Positions 1 through 5,055 are shown, counted from the stretch's first letter. The stretch: DNA of 5,055 bases from Globobulimina sp. (GCA_003354225.1 PIVH01000756.1:1-5055); one strand, 5' to 3'. Program-made: numbers and translations. Notes: generated from the sequence alone by a model not told the origin.

Positions 1-2
1 TA

Positions 3-159
3 TGTGGCTGCAAAACAGTGGATTATGGGAAAGAAAATGTATTTGATTTTATAAGTGGTGGTAAACACAAATTATTGGTCAGAAAAATGTGATAAAATAT
101 TTTGTATTGATTGTGACAATGCATTCAATACATATACAGAGGATGCTAAAATATGTTGA
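3..159 (+). CDS. 3' end of a gene resembling the TFIIH p44/Ssl1 C-terminal zinc domain (partial)
   Basis: The window opens inside a gene. Frame 3 reads from position 3 as CGCKTVDYGKENVFDFISGG, and the frame starting at position 1 then reads EKCDKIFCIDCDNAF up to a TGA at 157-159. The string KCDKIFCIDCD, followed by an aromatic residue and a final Cys, resembles the end of TFIIH subunit p44/Ssl1, where a C-x4-FC-x-DCD-x-F pattern binds zinc; that subunit works in transcription initiation and nucleotide excision repair. The two frames join in phase if 61-82 (GTAAAC...GTCAG, 22 bp) is removed as an intron. That is very short next to the 48-71 bp introns proposed elsewhere here, so a frameshift or a decayed gene is also possible. 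The usual first Cys of the CxxC pair and the terminal CPGC are not visible. The family call rests on under 50 residues, so it is tentative. Confidence 0.4.
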
Positions 160-200
160 GAGCAAAAATGGAGCGCAAAAATGGTTGAGAGCAAAAATTG
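156..200 (+). repeat. Short direct repeats of a GCAAAAATGG motif
   Basis: Three near copies sit head to tail: TTGAGAGCAAAAATGG at 156-171, a shorter AGCGCAAAAATGG at 172-184, and TTGAGAGCAAAAATTG at 185-200. Copies one and three are 29 bp apart. The first copy contains the TGA stop of the upstream gene, so the repeat starts inside the last codons and continues into the 3' flank. No function is evident; replication slippage is the simplest origin. Confidence 0.6.
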
Positions 201-422
201 ACCCATATTGATTTTTTCTTATCTTTTACGCGTATTTTGTTTTGTTTTGTGTTTACATTTTTGTGTGTTTGTCATTATCAACATAAATGTTTGTTTCACA
301 GCTGACATAATAAGAAATTGACGAGATACGAGCAGGATGAGCCTGCTCATTAAGTAAACATTACAACACCAAAGAAGCCGGATTGGTGCTATGGAATGAT
401 AAGAACTGTTATATTGGCACTC
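201..422. other. Non-coding T-rich spacer with (TTTTG)3
   Basis: No reading frame of useful length crosses this stretch. It is T-rich on the + strand (dense T and TG runs around 208-300) and contains three tandem TTTTG pentamers at 235-249. The right part holds the hairpin at 330-350 and two isolated pieces of the downstream minisatellite core: CGGATTGGTGC at 379-389 and TTGGCAC at 414-420. I see no recognisable promoter or poly(A) signal. Confidence 0.6.
330..350. other. Two overlapping, mutually exclusive hairpins
   Basis: GAGCAGG (330-336) and CCTGCTC (342-348) form a perfect 7-bp stem with a 5-nt loop ATGAG. The loop and the right arm also form a second inverted repeat, ATGAGC (337-342) with GCTCAT (345-350), around a central CT. 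The two structures share bases and cannot coexist. The GC-rich stem stands out in AT-rich surroundings. It could be a transcription-end, protein-binding or structural site; nothing in the sequence decides which. Confidence 0.5.
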
Positions 423-701
423 ACATTATGCACGGAGTGGTGCTTATCTGACATTATGCACGGACTGGTGCCTCATTTACATTTGGCACTGACAGGTGCC
501 TCATTCACATTTGGCACGAACTGGTGCCTCATTCACATTTGGCACGGATTGGTGCCTCTCTTACATTTGGCACGGGTTGTGCCGAGCCTACATTTGGCAC
601 GGATTGGTGCCTAGCTTACATTTGGCACGGATTGGTGCCTAGCTTACATTTGGCACGGATTGGTGCCTAGCTTACATTTGGCACAGAGCAGTGCTCAAAA
701 C
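423..701. repeat. 28-bp minisatellite, ten units, each with a conserved inverted repeat
   Basis: Ten units lie head to tail, starting at 423, 451, 479, 507, 535, 563, 590, 618, 646 and 674. All are 28 bp except the sixth, which is 27. Each starts ACATT and carries the core GGCACGGATTGGTGCC, a 5-bp inverted repeat (GGCAC/GTGCC) around a 6-nt loop. Units 7-9 are identical; the outer units have diverged, as expected if the array expands and homogenises from the inside. Units 1, 2 and 10 keep a 4-bp GCAC/GTGC stem. The loop varies (GGAGTG, GGACTG, TGACAG, GAACTG, GGATTG, GGGTT, AGAGCA), but the stem pairs in all ten. The array is more GC-rich than its flanks. Open frames through it are accidental, because 28 is not a multiple of three. 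A structural or protein-binding tandem array is an inference. Confidence 0.9.
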
Positions 702-727
702 TTAGTTCAAAACATCAAGTTCTCAAA

Positions 728-738
728 GCACCAGTCCG
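728..738 (-). repeat. Inverted copy of the minisatellite core
   Basis: GCACCAGTCCG here is the exact reverse complement of CGGACTGGTGC at 461-471 in unit 2. It lies 27 bp beyond the last recognisable unit and is the only copy I found in this orientation. It could fold back on any unit of the array, or be the edge of a once larger element. Confidence 0.55.
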
Positions 739-744
739 ATCATC

Positions 745-963
745 ATGGTTCATTTTTTTGGTTTCAACCATACATCAACAGTATGTACCATTACTAACAT
801 TGTTAGTGTTTGATAATTGAATGTGCAGAGAAGCGGCGGTGCCGGATGGAGGTTCGAACAGAGTGCAAGCAATTGGAATTTGACAGCAGCAGTTATCGAT
901 ACATTATACAATTGTTTTGGACGCAGTGTTGAAGAATCGGACGGGCGAACAGCATGGAGTTAA
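745..963 (+). CDS. Possible small two-exon gene, function unknown
   Basis: Model: exon 745-780 from an ATG (MVHFFGFNHTST), intron 781-828, exon 829-963 ending in TAA. The exons join in phase 0 and give about 56 residues. The second exon contains WRFEQSASNWNLTAAVIDTL and ends GRTAWS; it is open from 817 to 963 and more GC-rich than its surroundings. The frame is also open upstream of the ATG back to 706, so the start is uncertain. I recognise no family. A GTTAAG at 959, just before the stop, could be a further donor used with the CGCAG at 1002 (44 bp, containing CTAAAC), but that joins to a frame that stops almost at once. The product is short and has no visible motif, so this may be part of a longer gene or a 5' untranslated exon of the gene at 1021. 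Confidence 0.35.
781..828 (+). other. Probable 48-bp intron with a TACTAAC branch site
   Basis: The segment begins GTATGT, contains TACTAAC at 792-798 and ends TGTGCAG. All three match the best-known spliceosomal consensus signals. Removing it keeps the flanking frame open in phase 0. The distance from donor to branch adenosine is only about 16 nt, which is unusually short. The TACTAAC also lies in an inverted repeat (ACTAAC 793-798 with GTTAGT 802-807), so the match could be coincidental. Confidence 0.5.
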
Positions 964-974
964 GTTTTTGCATG

Positions 975-988
975 ATATGATGTCATAT
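975..988. promoter_or_regulatory. Palindrome with a CRE-like TGATGTCA
   Basis: ATATGA and TCATAT are perfect inverted arms around a central TG, 33 bp before the ATG at 1021. The central TGATGTCA differs by one base from the bZIP/CRE consensus TGACGTCA. The position suits a promoter element of the 1021 gene, but in an AT-rich region such palindromes also arise by chance. Confidence 0.25.
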
Positions 989-1020
989 TCTAAACATCGC
1001 AGTTTGTATATACAACAAAA

Positions 1021-1538
1021 ATGAAAGCGCGTAGTATTGCTCTGCATAATTTTGTATATGGTTTGCATTATTGCACATTGATATATGTATTGTTTATGAG
1101 AGTTAAAGTTTCATTCGATGGGACATCATATGGTTTATGTGTTTCTTTGTTTGTATTGATTTTGCTGATTGTATTTATTATTTTTAATCACATCATTGTT
1201 GCATTGGCACTCTCTTTAATATGGGTGTTATTATTTTGCAGCGGTATTGTATATCAGACGTTATTTGTATTATTTGTCACCAAATTAAAAAGATTGGTCA
1301 AGGTTGAAGGCGCTGATAATGAGCCATTAAGAGATATTATAATGAAAAATGTTGTTTTGTCAGGTGTTGTACATTACATTATGTTGACTTGACCATATTG
1401 TGATTGTGCATTAAGTATAACTCACAACATAGGATTCAGTACTATTGGTACATGTACATGGCTTATGGTGTTGCTATTATTTTTTTTACGCTGGGTATAA
1501 TTTATATGGTTTGGCTGAAAATATTGATGTATTTGTGA
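1021..1538 (+). CDS. Small multi-pass membrane protein, probably two exons
   Basis: The first exon opens at an ATG in AACAAAAATG context and is uninterrupted to a TGA at 1390-1392 (123 aa unspliced). It has hydrophobic stretches at about residues 10-27, 40-56 and 58-86, followed by a basic patch (KLKRLVK). A second strongly hydrophobic open stretch follows in another frame: 1440-1538 encodes YYWYMYMAYGVAIIFF and on to a TGA at 1536-1538. Splicing out 1369-1439 (GTACAT...ATTCAG, 71 bp) joins the two in phase 0 and gives 148 aa with a fourth membrane segment. An alternative donor is GTCAGG at 1359 with the TAG at 1432. I recognise no family; with about four membrane segments and no soluble domain, a transporter, receptor remnant or membrane scaffold cannot be told apart. 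The coding call for the first exon is firmer than the exact intron. Confidence 0.5.
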
Positions 1539-1560
1539 ACTGTATGCTATTTATCTGACT

Positions 1561-1743
1561 ATGAAGAAAACACATAAAACGTATTTGAAACTATGTGGAA
1601 GGATACATAATCTTTGTGCTAATGAATGCTGTGGCTATAAAACTGAGAGTAAAGACATGAATATGATTGTAAAGAGCATTGAGTTGCAATCTGGTTCAGC
1701 TGCAGCATCCACTGTCGGTACGTGCACTGATGATACGGTTTAA
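1561..1743 (+). CDS. Small Cys-containing ORF, probably the first exon of a longer gene
   Basis: The ATG at 1561 opens 60 codons ending in TAA at 1741-1743. The N-terminal half is basic and carries C12, C19, C23 and C24 (KLCGRIHNLCANECCGYK), which could be zinc ligands or disulfides; no known motif is matched. The tail STVGTCTDDTV lies in the CGGTACGT repeat. The next frame reads YGTCTDD from the second repeat copy and stays open to 1927, so the ORF and that frame probably belong together. Removing 1738-1804 (GTTTAA...TTCAG, 67 bp, with CACTAAAC about 20 nt before the acceptor) joins them in phase 0. Otherwise the repeat has shifted the frame and the gene is broken. The start has only 22 bp after the TGA of the preceding exon, so this could also be a downstream exon of that gene. 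Function unknown. Confidence 0.35.
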   Translation: MKKTHKTYLKLCGRIHNLCANECCGYKTESKDMNMIVKSIELQSGSAAASTVGTCTDDTV

Positions 1744-1769
1744 ATGATACGGTACGTGCACTGATGATA
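1716..1769. repeat. CGGT...ATGATA direct repeat cluster
   Basis: CGGTACGTGCACTGATGATA occurs exactly at 1716-1735 and 1750-1769. The 14 bp between them (CGGTTTAAATGATA) look like an internally deleted copy, giving units of 20, 14 and 20 bp. The 34-bp offset between full copies is not a multiple of three, so it moves the encoded GTCTDD peptide into the next frame. Each full copy contains GTACGT, a possible splice donor. Confidence 0.75.
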
Positions 1770-1927
1770 TGACATCACTAAACGACCTTCATTTGATTAT
1801 TCAGCAAATTATTACCATACACAATGTGATAGAATCATATGCCGAATTTTTTGTTGACTTTTCAAAAAAATGTTTTGTGATGTTTTTTGAATTAGTGTGT
1901 TATGCAATTTTGTACAGTACATGTTAG
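1769..1927 (+). CDS. Continuation of the 1561 gene in the next frame, or a separate 52-aa ORF
   Basis: This frame is open from 1748 and has an ATG at 1769 and a TAG at 1925-1927. It reads MTSLNDLHLIIQQ, then HNVIESYAEFFVDFSKKC, and ends in a hydrophobic stretch FVMFFELVCYAILYSTC that could be a tail anchor. It has sensible amino-acid composition and no low-complexity filler. It is best read as the 3' part of the gene starting at 1561, reached either by splicing to the CAG at 1804 or, before the repeat arose, directly. If it is translated alone, the ATG at 1769 gives 52 residues. No family recognised. Confidence 0.35.
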   Translation: MTSLNDLHLIIQQIITIHNVIESYAEFFVDFSKKCFVMFFELVCYAILYSTC

Positions 1928-1980
1928 ATATCTGATTGGACAGAAACATGTTCTGAGTCACGGAAAACCGCATTTTGATA

Positions 1981-2937
1981 ATGAGCTATTTGAGAAAAAT
2001 GGCGTACTTTAATTTGTATGACAGTCATTTGAGAGATTTATTAGTCACTGGATATGTCAGAGCATTGAGAGGAATAGTTAACGTTAATATGGATAATAAA
2101 TCTATATATTCGATAATAGCATCATTTTACCCGCCTTATTATCCAAAATGGATTGTTATGGATGAGGATAAAAATGTGGATGATTATAAAGGTGAAATAG
2201 CATTTGGTGACATTGTATCCAGAGCGCCACATAGCAACAGGTCCAGTTCATTTAGTGTTGTTTCTGCAGATAATACGTTGATTGAAGTCGGAAGAATATG
2301 GAGTTTTAGCTGTGGCCCACGGAGTTCTTTTCTAAATATAAAAATTCCATATGAAATATGTAACCGTTTGTTAAATGCAGTTGAATTTTATTCCAAATTA
2401 GATGAAACTGGCATGTTTGCAAATGGTATGGATCGATATGGTGTGAGTCTTAAGGTGCGATATAATGATGATTTTATAATAAAAACATTTGGCGCTCCGT
2501 TAGATAGTAAATATAAAGAAATTACTGTTGGTTTCGGTGGACATTCTGCAAAAAAGAATTATGGATTCAGAGCAGTCACAATTCATTTAACTGCAGAATT
2601 TATGAAATCTTTTAATGTGGAGACAATAAATAAATTCAAAATTACCAACAAAGATATTACAGCTTTTATGGATTTGCGAAAAAATGACAAAGGGGCAAAA
2701 AAATTGGTAAAATTTAAGGTTTATAAATCGGATAATTATGCAAATAATGACACTCCGGATTTATATTCATCACAATGGGAAATGCAAAGTAATTGCAGTG
2801 ATTATTATACGTTTATTGGACCAAAAAAAGAAAAAGCAGCGATGTTAGATAAAATTAAGAAACATTATAAGAATAAATGTAGAATAAAAATGGATAGAAT
2901 CAATGGTTTGGATTATTGTTCATCAACATATAAATGA
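1981..2937 (+). CDS. Hypothetical protein, 318 aa, intact single exon
   Basis: The frame is open from 1957 to the TGA at 2935-2937. The first ATG is at 1981 (318 aa); a second at 1999 has the better context (AAAATGG) and would shorten the product by six residues. The protein is soluble, with no signal peptide or membrane segment. Residues about 12-50 form a likely helical segment, DSHLRDLLVTGYVRALRGI then SIYSIIASFYPPYYPKW. This pattern, xLLVxGYxR followed some 10 residues later by I-x2-I-I-x2-FY, reminds me of a short N-terminal module seen in many lineage-specific protist proteins; that is memory, not a search. The middle (about 60-230) alternates short hydrophobic strands and turns (GEIAFGDIVSRAP, EITVGFGGHS) and looks like a beta-rich fold. 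The C-terminus (about 225-318) is Lys-rich. Function unknown. It is codon- and AT-rich like its neighbours, with no sign of transfer. Confidence 0.8.
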   Translation: MSYLRKMAYFNLYDSHLRDLLVTGYVRALRGIVNVNMDNKSIYSIIASFYPPYYPKWIVMDEDKNVDDYKGEIAFGDIVSRAPHSNRSSSFSVVSADNTLIEVGRIWSFSCGPRSSFLNIKIPYEICNRLLNAVEFYSKLDETGMFANGMDRYGVSLKVRYNDDFIIKTFGAPLDSKYKEITVGFGGHSAKKNYGFRAVTIHLTAEFMKSFNVETINKFKITNKDITAFMDLRKNDKGAKKLVKFKVYKSDNYANNDTPDLYSSQWEMQSNCSDYYTFIGPKKEKAAMLDKIKKHYKNKCRIKMDRINGLDYCSSTYK

Positions 2938-2998
2938 GGTTGTTGATAAAGATGTTAATATGCTCCAAACGGATCATGATGCATGTAACCAGACTTTA

Positions 2999-3022
2999 CT
3001 TTTTTGATGAACTTTTTTGATG
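2999..3022. repeat. Paired CTTTTTTGATG motif
   Basis: CTTTTTTGATG occurs at 2999-3009 and again at 3012-3022, 13 bp apart, 41 bp before the ATG at 3063. The 125-bp gap between the two flanking genes holds nothing else I can identify. It may be a T-tract promoter element or simple slippage. Confidence 0.45.
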
Positions 3023-3062
3023 CGAGTTCTCAATTTCAAAGTGGTTTTTTTGTAAAGCTAAA

Positions 3063-3926
3063 ATGTCCAATGAATGTAAAGTCAACAACACTGCCAAACA
3101 GACAAAGAAACGCACCATCCATTACATTGTAGAAAATGAGAGTAAAAATGAAAATAAAACAGCCGGAGTGCAACGCTGGTTGCAGGAGAAAACATTAATG
3201 AATAAAATGTATAACGACAGCAATTTTAAATCGCTAAGCTCTCATTGTCGTTTAAAGAAAGAAATGAGTGAGGCATCATCGCAAATGGCAATGCTCGATT
3301 GGATATCTCGTAAATTCGATACACAAATAATGCAAAATGGCGGTAATGATTATATCATTTTTGACATTTGTTCAGGAAAAGGATTTTTTGGTGTTTTAGT
3401 GTCACATATCTTGCCTAAATCAACTGTTATCTTAATGGATAAAAATAGGAAAATGAATATCAAGCATCTTGATTCATGTTCAAATGTAAAATTCCATATT
3501 TTAGATATCAGAGCGCATAAGTTTTCGTTATCGAAATGGATAAGAAGTGAATTTTGCAAATATGAAAACAAAAAATTAATACTATTTGGGACGCATTTAT
3601 GTGGCGAATTGTCACGAGTTGTGATTGATGCTTTTAATCAATTATCAGATATCGCATGGTGTTTGTTTTTAATTCCATGCTGTTTCCCTAAAAAAAACAA
3701 AATTGGGGATAAAGCAAAAGAACTACAAATGGATCCGATGGATTATTGGTTGGATTTATTGCAAAAACAAGTTGAAAATAAAAAGAATGATAACTTATTG
3801 TTGGAATGTATCAAATGTAATGACATGTTGTCGGAGAAAAATCATTTAATACGTATTGTGCGGCAAAACATGCATTGTAATGAATCCTTGTATGTGCCTA
3901 AAACTAAGAAACAGAAAGTAAAGTAA
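3063..3926 (+). CDS. SAM-dependent methyltransferase of the TRM13/METTL25 (Methyltransf_32) type
   Basis: This is an intact 287-aa ORF from an ATG in TAAAATGTCC context to a TAA, with no intron needed. It transfers a methyl group from S-adenosylmethionine. Visible Rossmann motifs are motif I, FDICSGKGFFG (100-110), which contacts SAM; the acidic end of strand 2, TVILMDKNRK (121-130); a motif II-like HILDIRAH (145-152); and the family hallmarks LFGTHLCGELS (174-184) and LIPCCFP (203-209). The HLCG plus PCC pair is typical of the TRM13 tRNA 2'-O-methyltransferase and METTL25/RRNAD1 group. TRM13's N-terminal CHHC zinc finger is not visible, so METTL25-like or a lineage-specific branch is as likely, and the substrate (probably RNA or a ribosomal component) is inferred. 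The N-terminal 95 residues are basic and carry HCRLKKEMSEASSQM, the usual K/H-rich helix before the fold. The tail KTKKQKVK could be a nuclear localisation signal. Confidence 0.85.
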   Translation: MSNECKVNNTAKQTKKRTIHYIVENESKNENKTAGVQRWLQEKTLMNKMYNDSNFKSLSSHCRLKKEMSEASSQMAMLDWISRKFDTQIMQNGGNDYIIFDICSGKGFFGVLVSHILPKSTVILMDKNRKMNIKHLDSCSNVKFHILDIRAHKFSLSKWIRSEFCKYENKKLILFGTHLCGELSRVVIDAFNQLSDIAWCLFLIPCCFPKKNKIGDKAKELQMDPMDYWLDLLQKQVENKKNDNLLLECIKCNDMLSEKNHLIRIVRQNMHCNESLYVPKTKKQKVK

Positions 3927-3978
3927 ATTTAATTTTGTTTGAAAACTTGAAATGTATTAATTAACAGTAAATCACATC

Positions 3979-5055
3979 ATGTCAGCACTTGACAAAATTG
4001 ATGAACATTTAGGACGTTACTATAAAAAGTTAGGGCGAAACGATTACTTCAATGCAAGCAATGTTGGAAAATTCAAAATATTTGCTGAGGTATGTTGGTA
4101 CTACATTTATTATATAACGTTTTATATTAATCTGCATTTTAAACATCTAGGAATGTGGTATGAATACATATACAATGTTACTTTGTTAAATGTATCTTAT
4201 TTGCAATTAATTCATAATTCACATAGCGTTTGATGACGATATTGTTGATGAATTGGCACAAACCTATGAGGAATGTACAGTGCTTGAATTTGATATGGAC
4301 GATGATGGAAATAATAATTTCCCATTAGAAGAGTCGATGAGTGGTAGTGATGAACGCAACGAAGAAATTCATCGGATTCTTAATGATATTGCAAAATACG
4401 GAGCTGCCACAAAGCCAGAAACAATGGAACTAAAAATTAATATTTGTGCCGATTTATCCGCCAAAGAATTGCAGACATTCACTGATAAATATGTATCACA
4501 GATCCATTCCTTGGGTAAGAAAGGAAAGAATTCAGATTTAAAGTATGTATCAATGACACTGTCAACAATGCAATGACACTGTTTTTGTCTTTATATATAA
4601 TATAGATATTATTTAGCTGTAGGTTTAAAACAAGAATATCCATTTTTAATGTATCTGGTGAACATTTTTTCAAACGCAAAAGTAGAATATTTCCACAAAT
4701 ACAAGAAAGAGCTAACAATGTTAAAATGGACAAAGCATAATAACTTTTTCACTGCATTGCAACAAAAATATCCGGACAAAGCAGCTCAATTAGAATCAGC
4801 AATGCAAACTTATAATAATCGGATAATGTGCAGGCTTCAATTCGAGCCAACATATAAAGTCAATGATAGTTTGAAGCAAATCTCAGAATATATTGGCGCA
4901 GTGCCTATCTTTATAACAAAGTTAATTGCAATGAAGAATTCTACGCAACCCATTACCCCGCCATTCCAGGTTGATTTATTAATTGCAGTCAAAGGCGTTG
5001 TTGCGCAATTTGACCATGATAAGGATGGGGATTCTGATGAAGAGGACGAAGAAAA
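3979..5055 (+). CDS. Spliced gene, acidic protein of unknown function, 3' end missing
   Basis: Model: exons 3979-4089, 4151-4157, 4227-4542 and 4606 to beyond 5055, giving 294 residues so far. The ATG lies 52 bp after the methyltransferase stop. Exon 1 reads MSALDKIDEHLGRYYKKLGR and ends FKIFAE; the 7-nt microexon supplies E38, C39 and the first base of A40; exon 3 continues FDDDIVDELAQTYEECTVLE. A direct join of exon 1 to exon 3 at the GTATGT is out of frame, and the microexon repairs this. Exon 4 continues in phase as KYYLAVGLKQEYPFLMYLV. The protein is soluble, mainly helical and has two DxDxDG stretches: DMDDDG (62-67) and DHDKDG (281-286), the latter running into an acidic run at the window edge. 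Alternatives: donor GTTGGT at 4094 without a microexon, and donor GTAAGA at 4515 with acceptor 4616 or 4622. I do not recognise the family. Confidence 0.65.
4090..4150 (+). other. Intron 1 (61 bp) of the 3979 gene
   Basis: Donor GAG|GTATGT and acceptor CATCTAG|G, phase 0. The interior is AT-rich with in-frame stops. Length and signals match the other two introns of this gene. Confidence 0.6.
4151..4157 (+). other. Probable 7-nt microexon (GAATGTG)
   Basis: The exon is bounded by CATCTAG on the left and GTATGA on the right. It adds 7 nt, changing phase 0 to phase 1, which is exactly what is needed to enter the open frame after the CACATAG at 4226. That frame has a stop at 4208-4210, so it cannot be entered earlier. 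Confidence 0.5.
4158..4226 (+). other. Intron 2 (69 bp) of the 3979 gene
   Basis: Donor GTG|GTATGA and acceptor TTCACATAG|C, phase 1. The acceptor is the only AG between the frame's last stop (4208) and the start of clear coding sequence, so it is well fixed; the donor is less certain. Confidence 0.6.
4543..4605 (+). other. Intron 3 (63 bp) of the 3979 gene
   Basis: Donor AA|GTATGT and acceptor TAATATAG|A, phase 2, with a T-rich stretch (TTTTTGTC) some 20 nt before the acceptor. It removes the in-frame TGA at 4574-4576 and enters the frame that runs open to the window end. A competing model, GTAAGA at 4515 to the TTTAG at 4616 or TGTAG at 4622, is also in frame. Confidence 0.6.

Noticed and set aside
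396-614. 72-aa ORF through the minisatellite
   Set aside because: It only translates the 28-bp repeat, shifting frame each unit; the HLHLA-type peptide is repeat artefact, and no coding bias is visible.
423-701. CRISPR array
   Set aside because: The palindromic repeats look CRISPR-like, but units abut with no unique spacers, no cas gene is near, and the surroundings are eukaryotic.
848-880. tRNA, suggested by GGTTCGAAC
   Set aside because: The bases either side of TTCGAAC (GGAGG and AGAGT) do not pair as a T stem, and no acceptor or anticodon arms were found.
959-1027. Intron fusing the 745 gene to the membrane protein
   Set aside because: GTTAAG to the AG at 1027 is in phase and 69 bp long, but the acceptor (AATGAAAG) is poor and the better CGCAG at 1002 leads to an early stop, so I kept two genes.
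3350-3571. Minus-strand 73-aa ORF
   Set aside because: It lies wholly inside the methyltransferase core on the opposite strand and has no features of its own.
4479-4733. Minus-strand 84-aa ORF
   Set aside because: It overlaps exons 3 and 4 and intron 3 of the 3979 gene; it is best seen as a shadow of those exons.
1-5055. Giant-virus or bacterial origin
   Set aside because: Compact same-strand genes could suggest this, but repeated short GT-AG introns with matching signals, and the absence of ribosome binding sites or viral hallmark genes, favour a protist nucleus.

Overview
The window looks like nuclear DNA of an AT-rich unicellular eukaryote. The evidence is ORFs that only connect through short GT...AG introns (donors GTATGT/GTATGA, acceptors TAG/CAG), starts in an A-rich AAAATG context with no bacterial ribosome binding sites, and protein families that are eukaryotic in style. 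TAA and TGA both act as stops, so the code looks standard. I cannot name the species; a rhizarian or other protist is a guess. All supported genes lie on the + strand and are closely packed.

Layout. Positions 3-159 hold the 3' end of a gene whose last residues resemble the C-terminal zinc domain of TFIIH subunit p44/Ssl1, read in two frames joined by a very small intron or a frameshift. Positions 160-422 are T-rich non-coding DNA with a strong hairpin. Positions 423-701 are a tandem array of ten 28-bp units, each with an inverted repeat that stays intact while its loop varies; this is the most unusual element here. Positions 745-963 may be a small gene of two exons around a 48-bp intron with a TACTAAC branch site. 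Positions 1021-1538 encode a small multi-pass membrane protein, probably with a second exon. Positions 1561-1927 hold a small Cys-containing ORF interrupted by a short repeat cluster or by an intron. Positions 1981-2937 encode an unrecognised intact protein of 318 aa. Positions 3063-3926 encode a SAM-dependent methyltransferase of the TRM13/METTL25 (Methyltransf_32) type, the only confident functional call. After 52 bp, a gene with three short introns and a probable 7-nt microexon starts at 3979 and runs off the right edge.

There is no sign of an operon or of a multi-gene defence or mobile system. If the p44 and methyltransferase calls hold, the neighbourhood mixes general transcription/repair and RNA modification functions with lineage-specific proteins. 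The points most worth following are the hairpin minisatellite, the microexon and the two places where adjacent reading frames must be joined.
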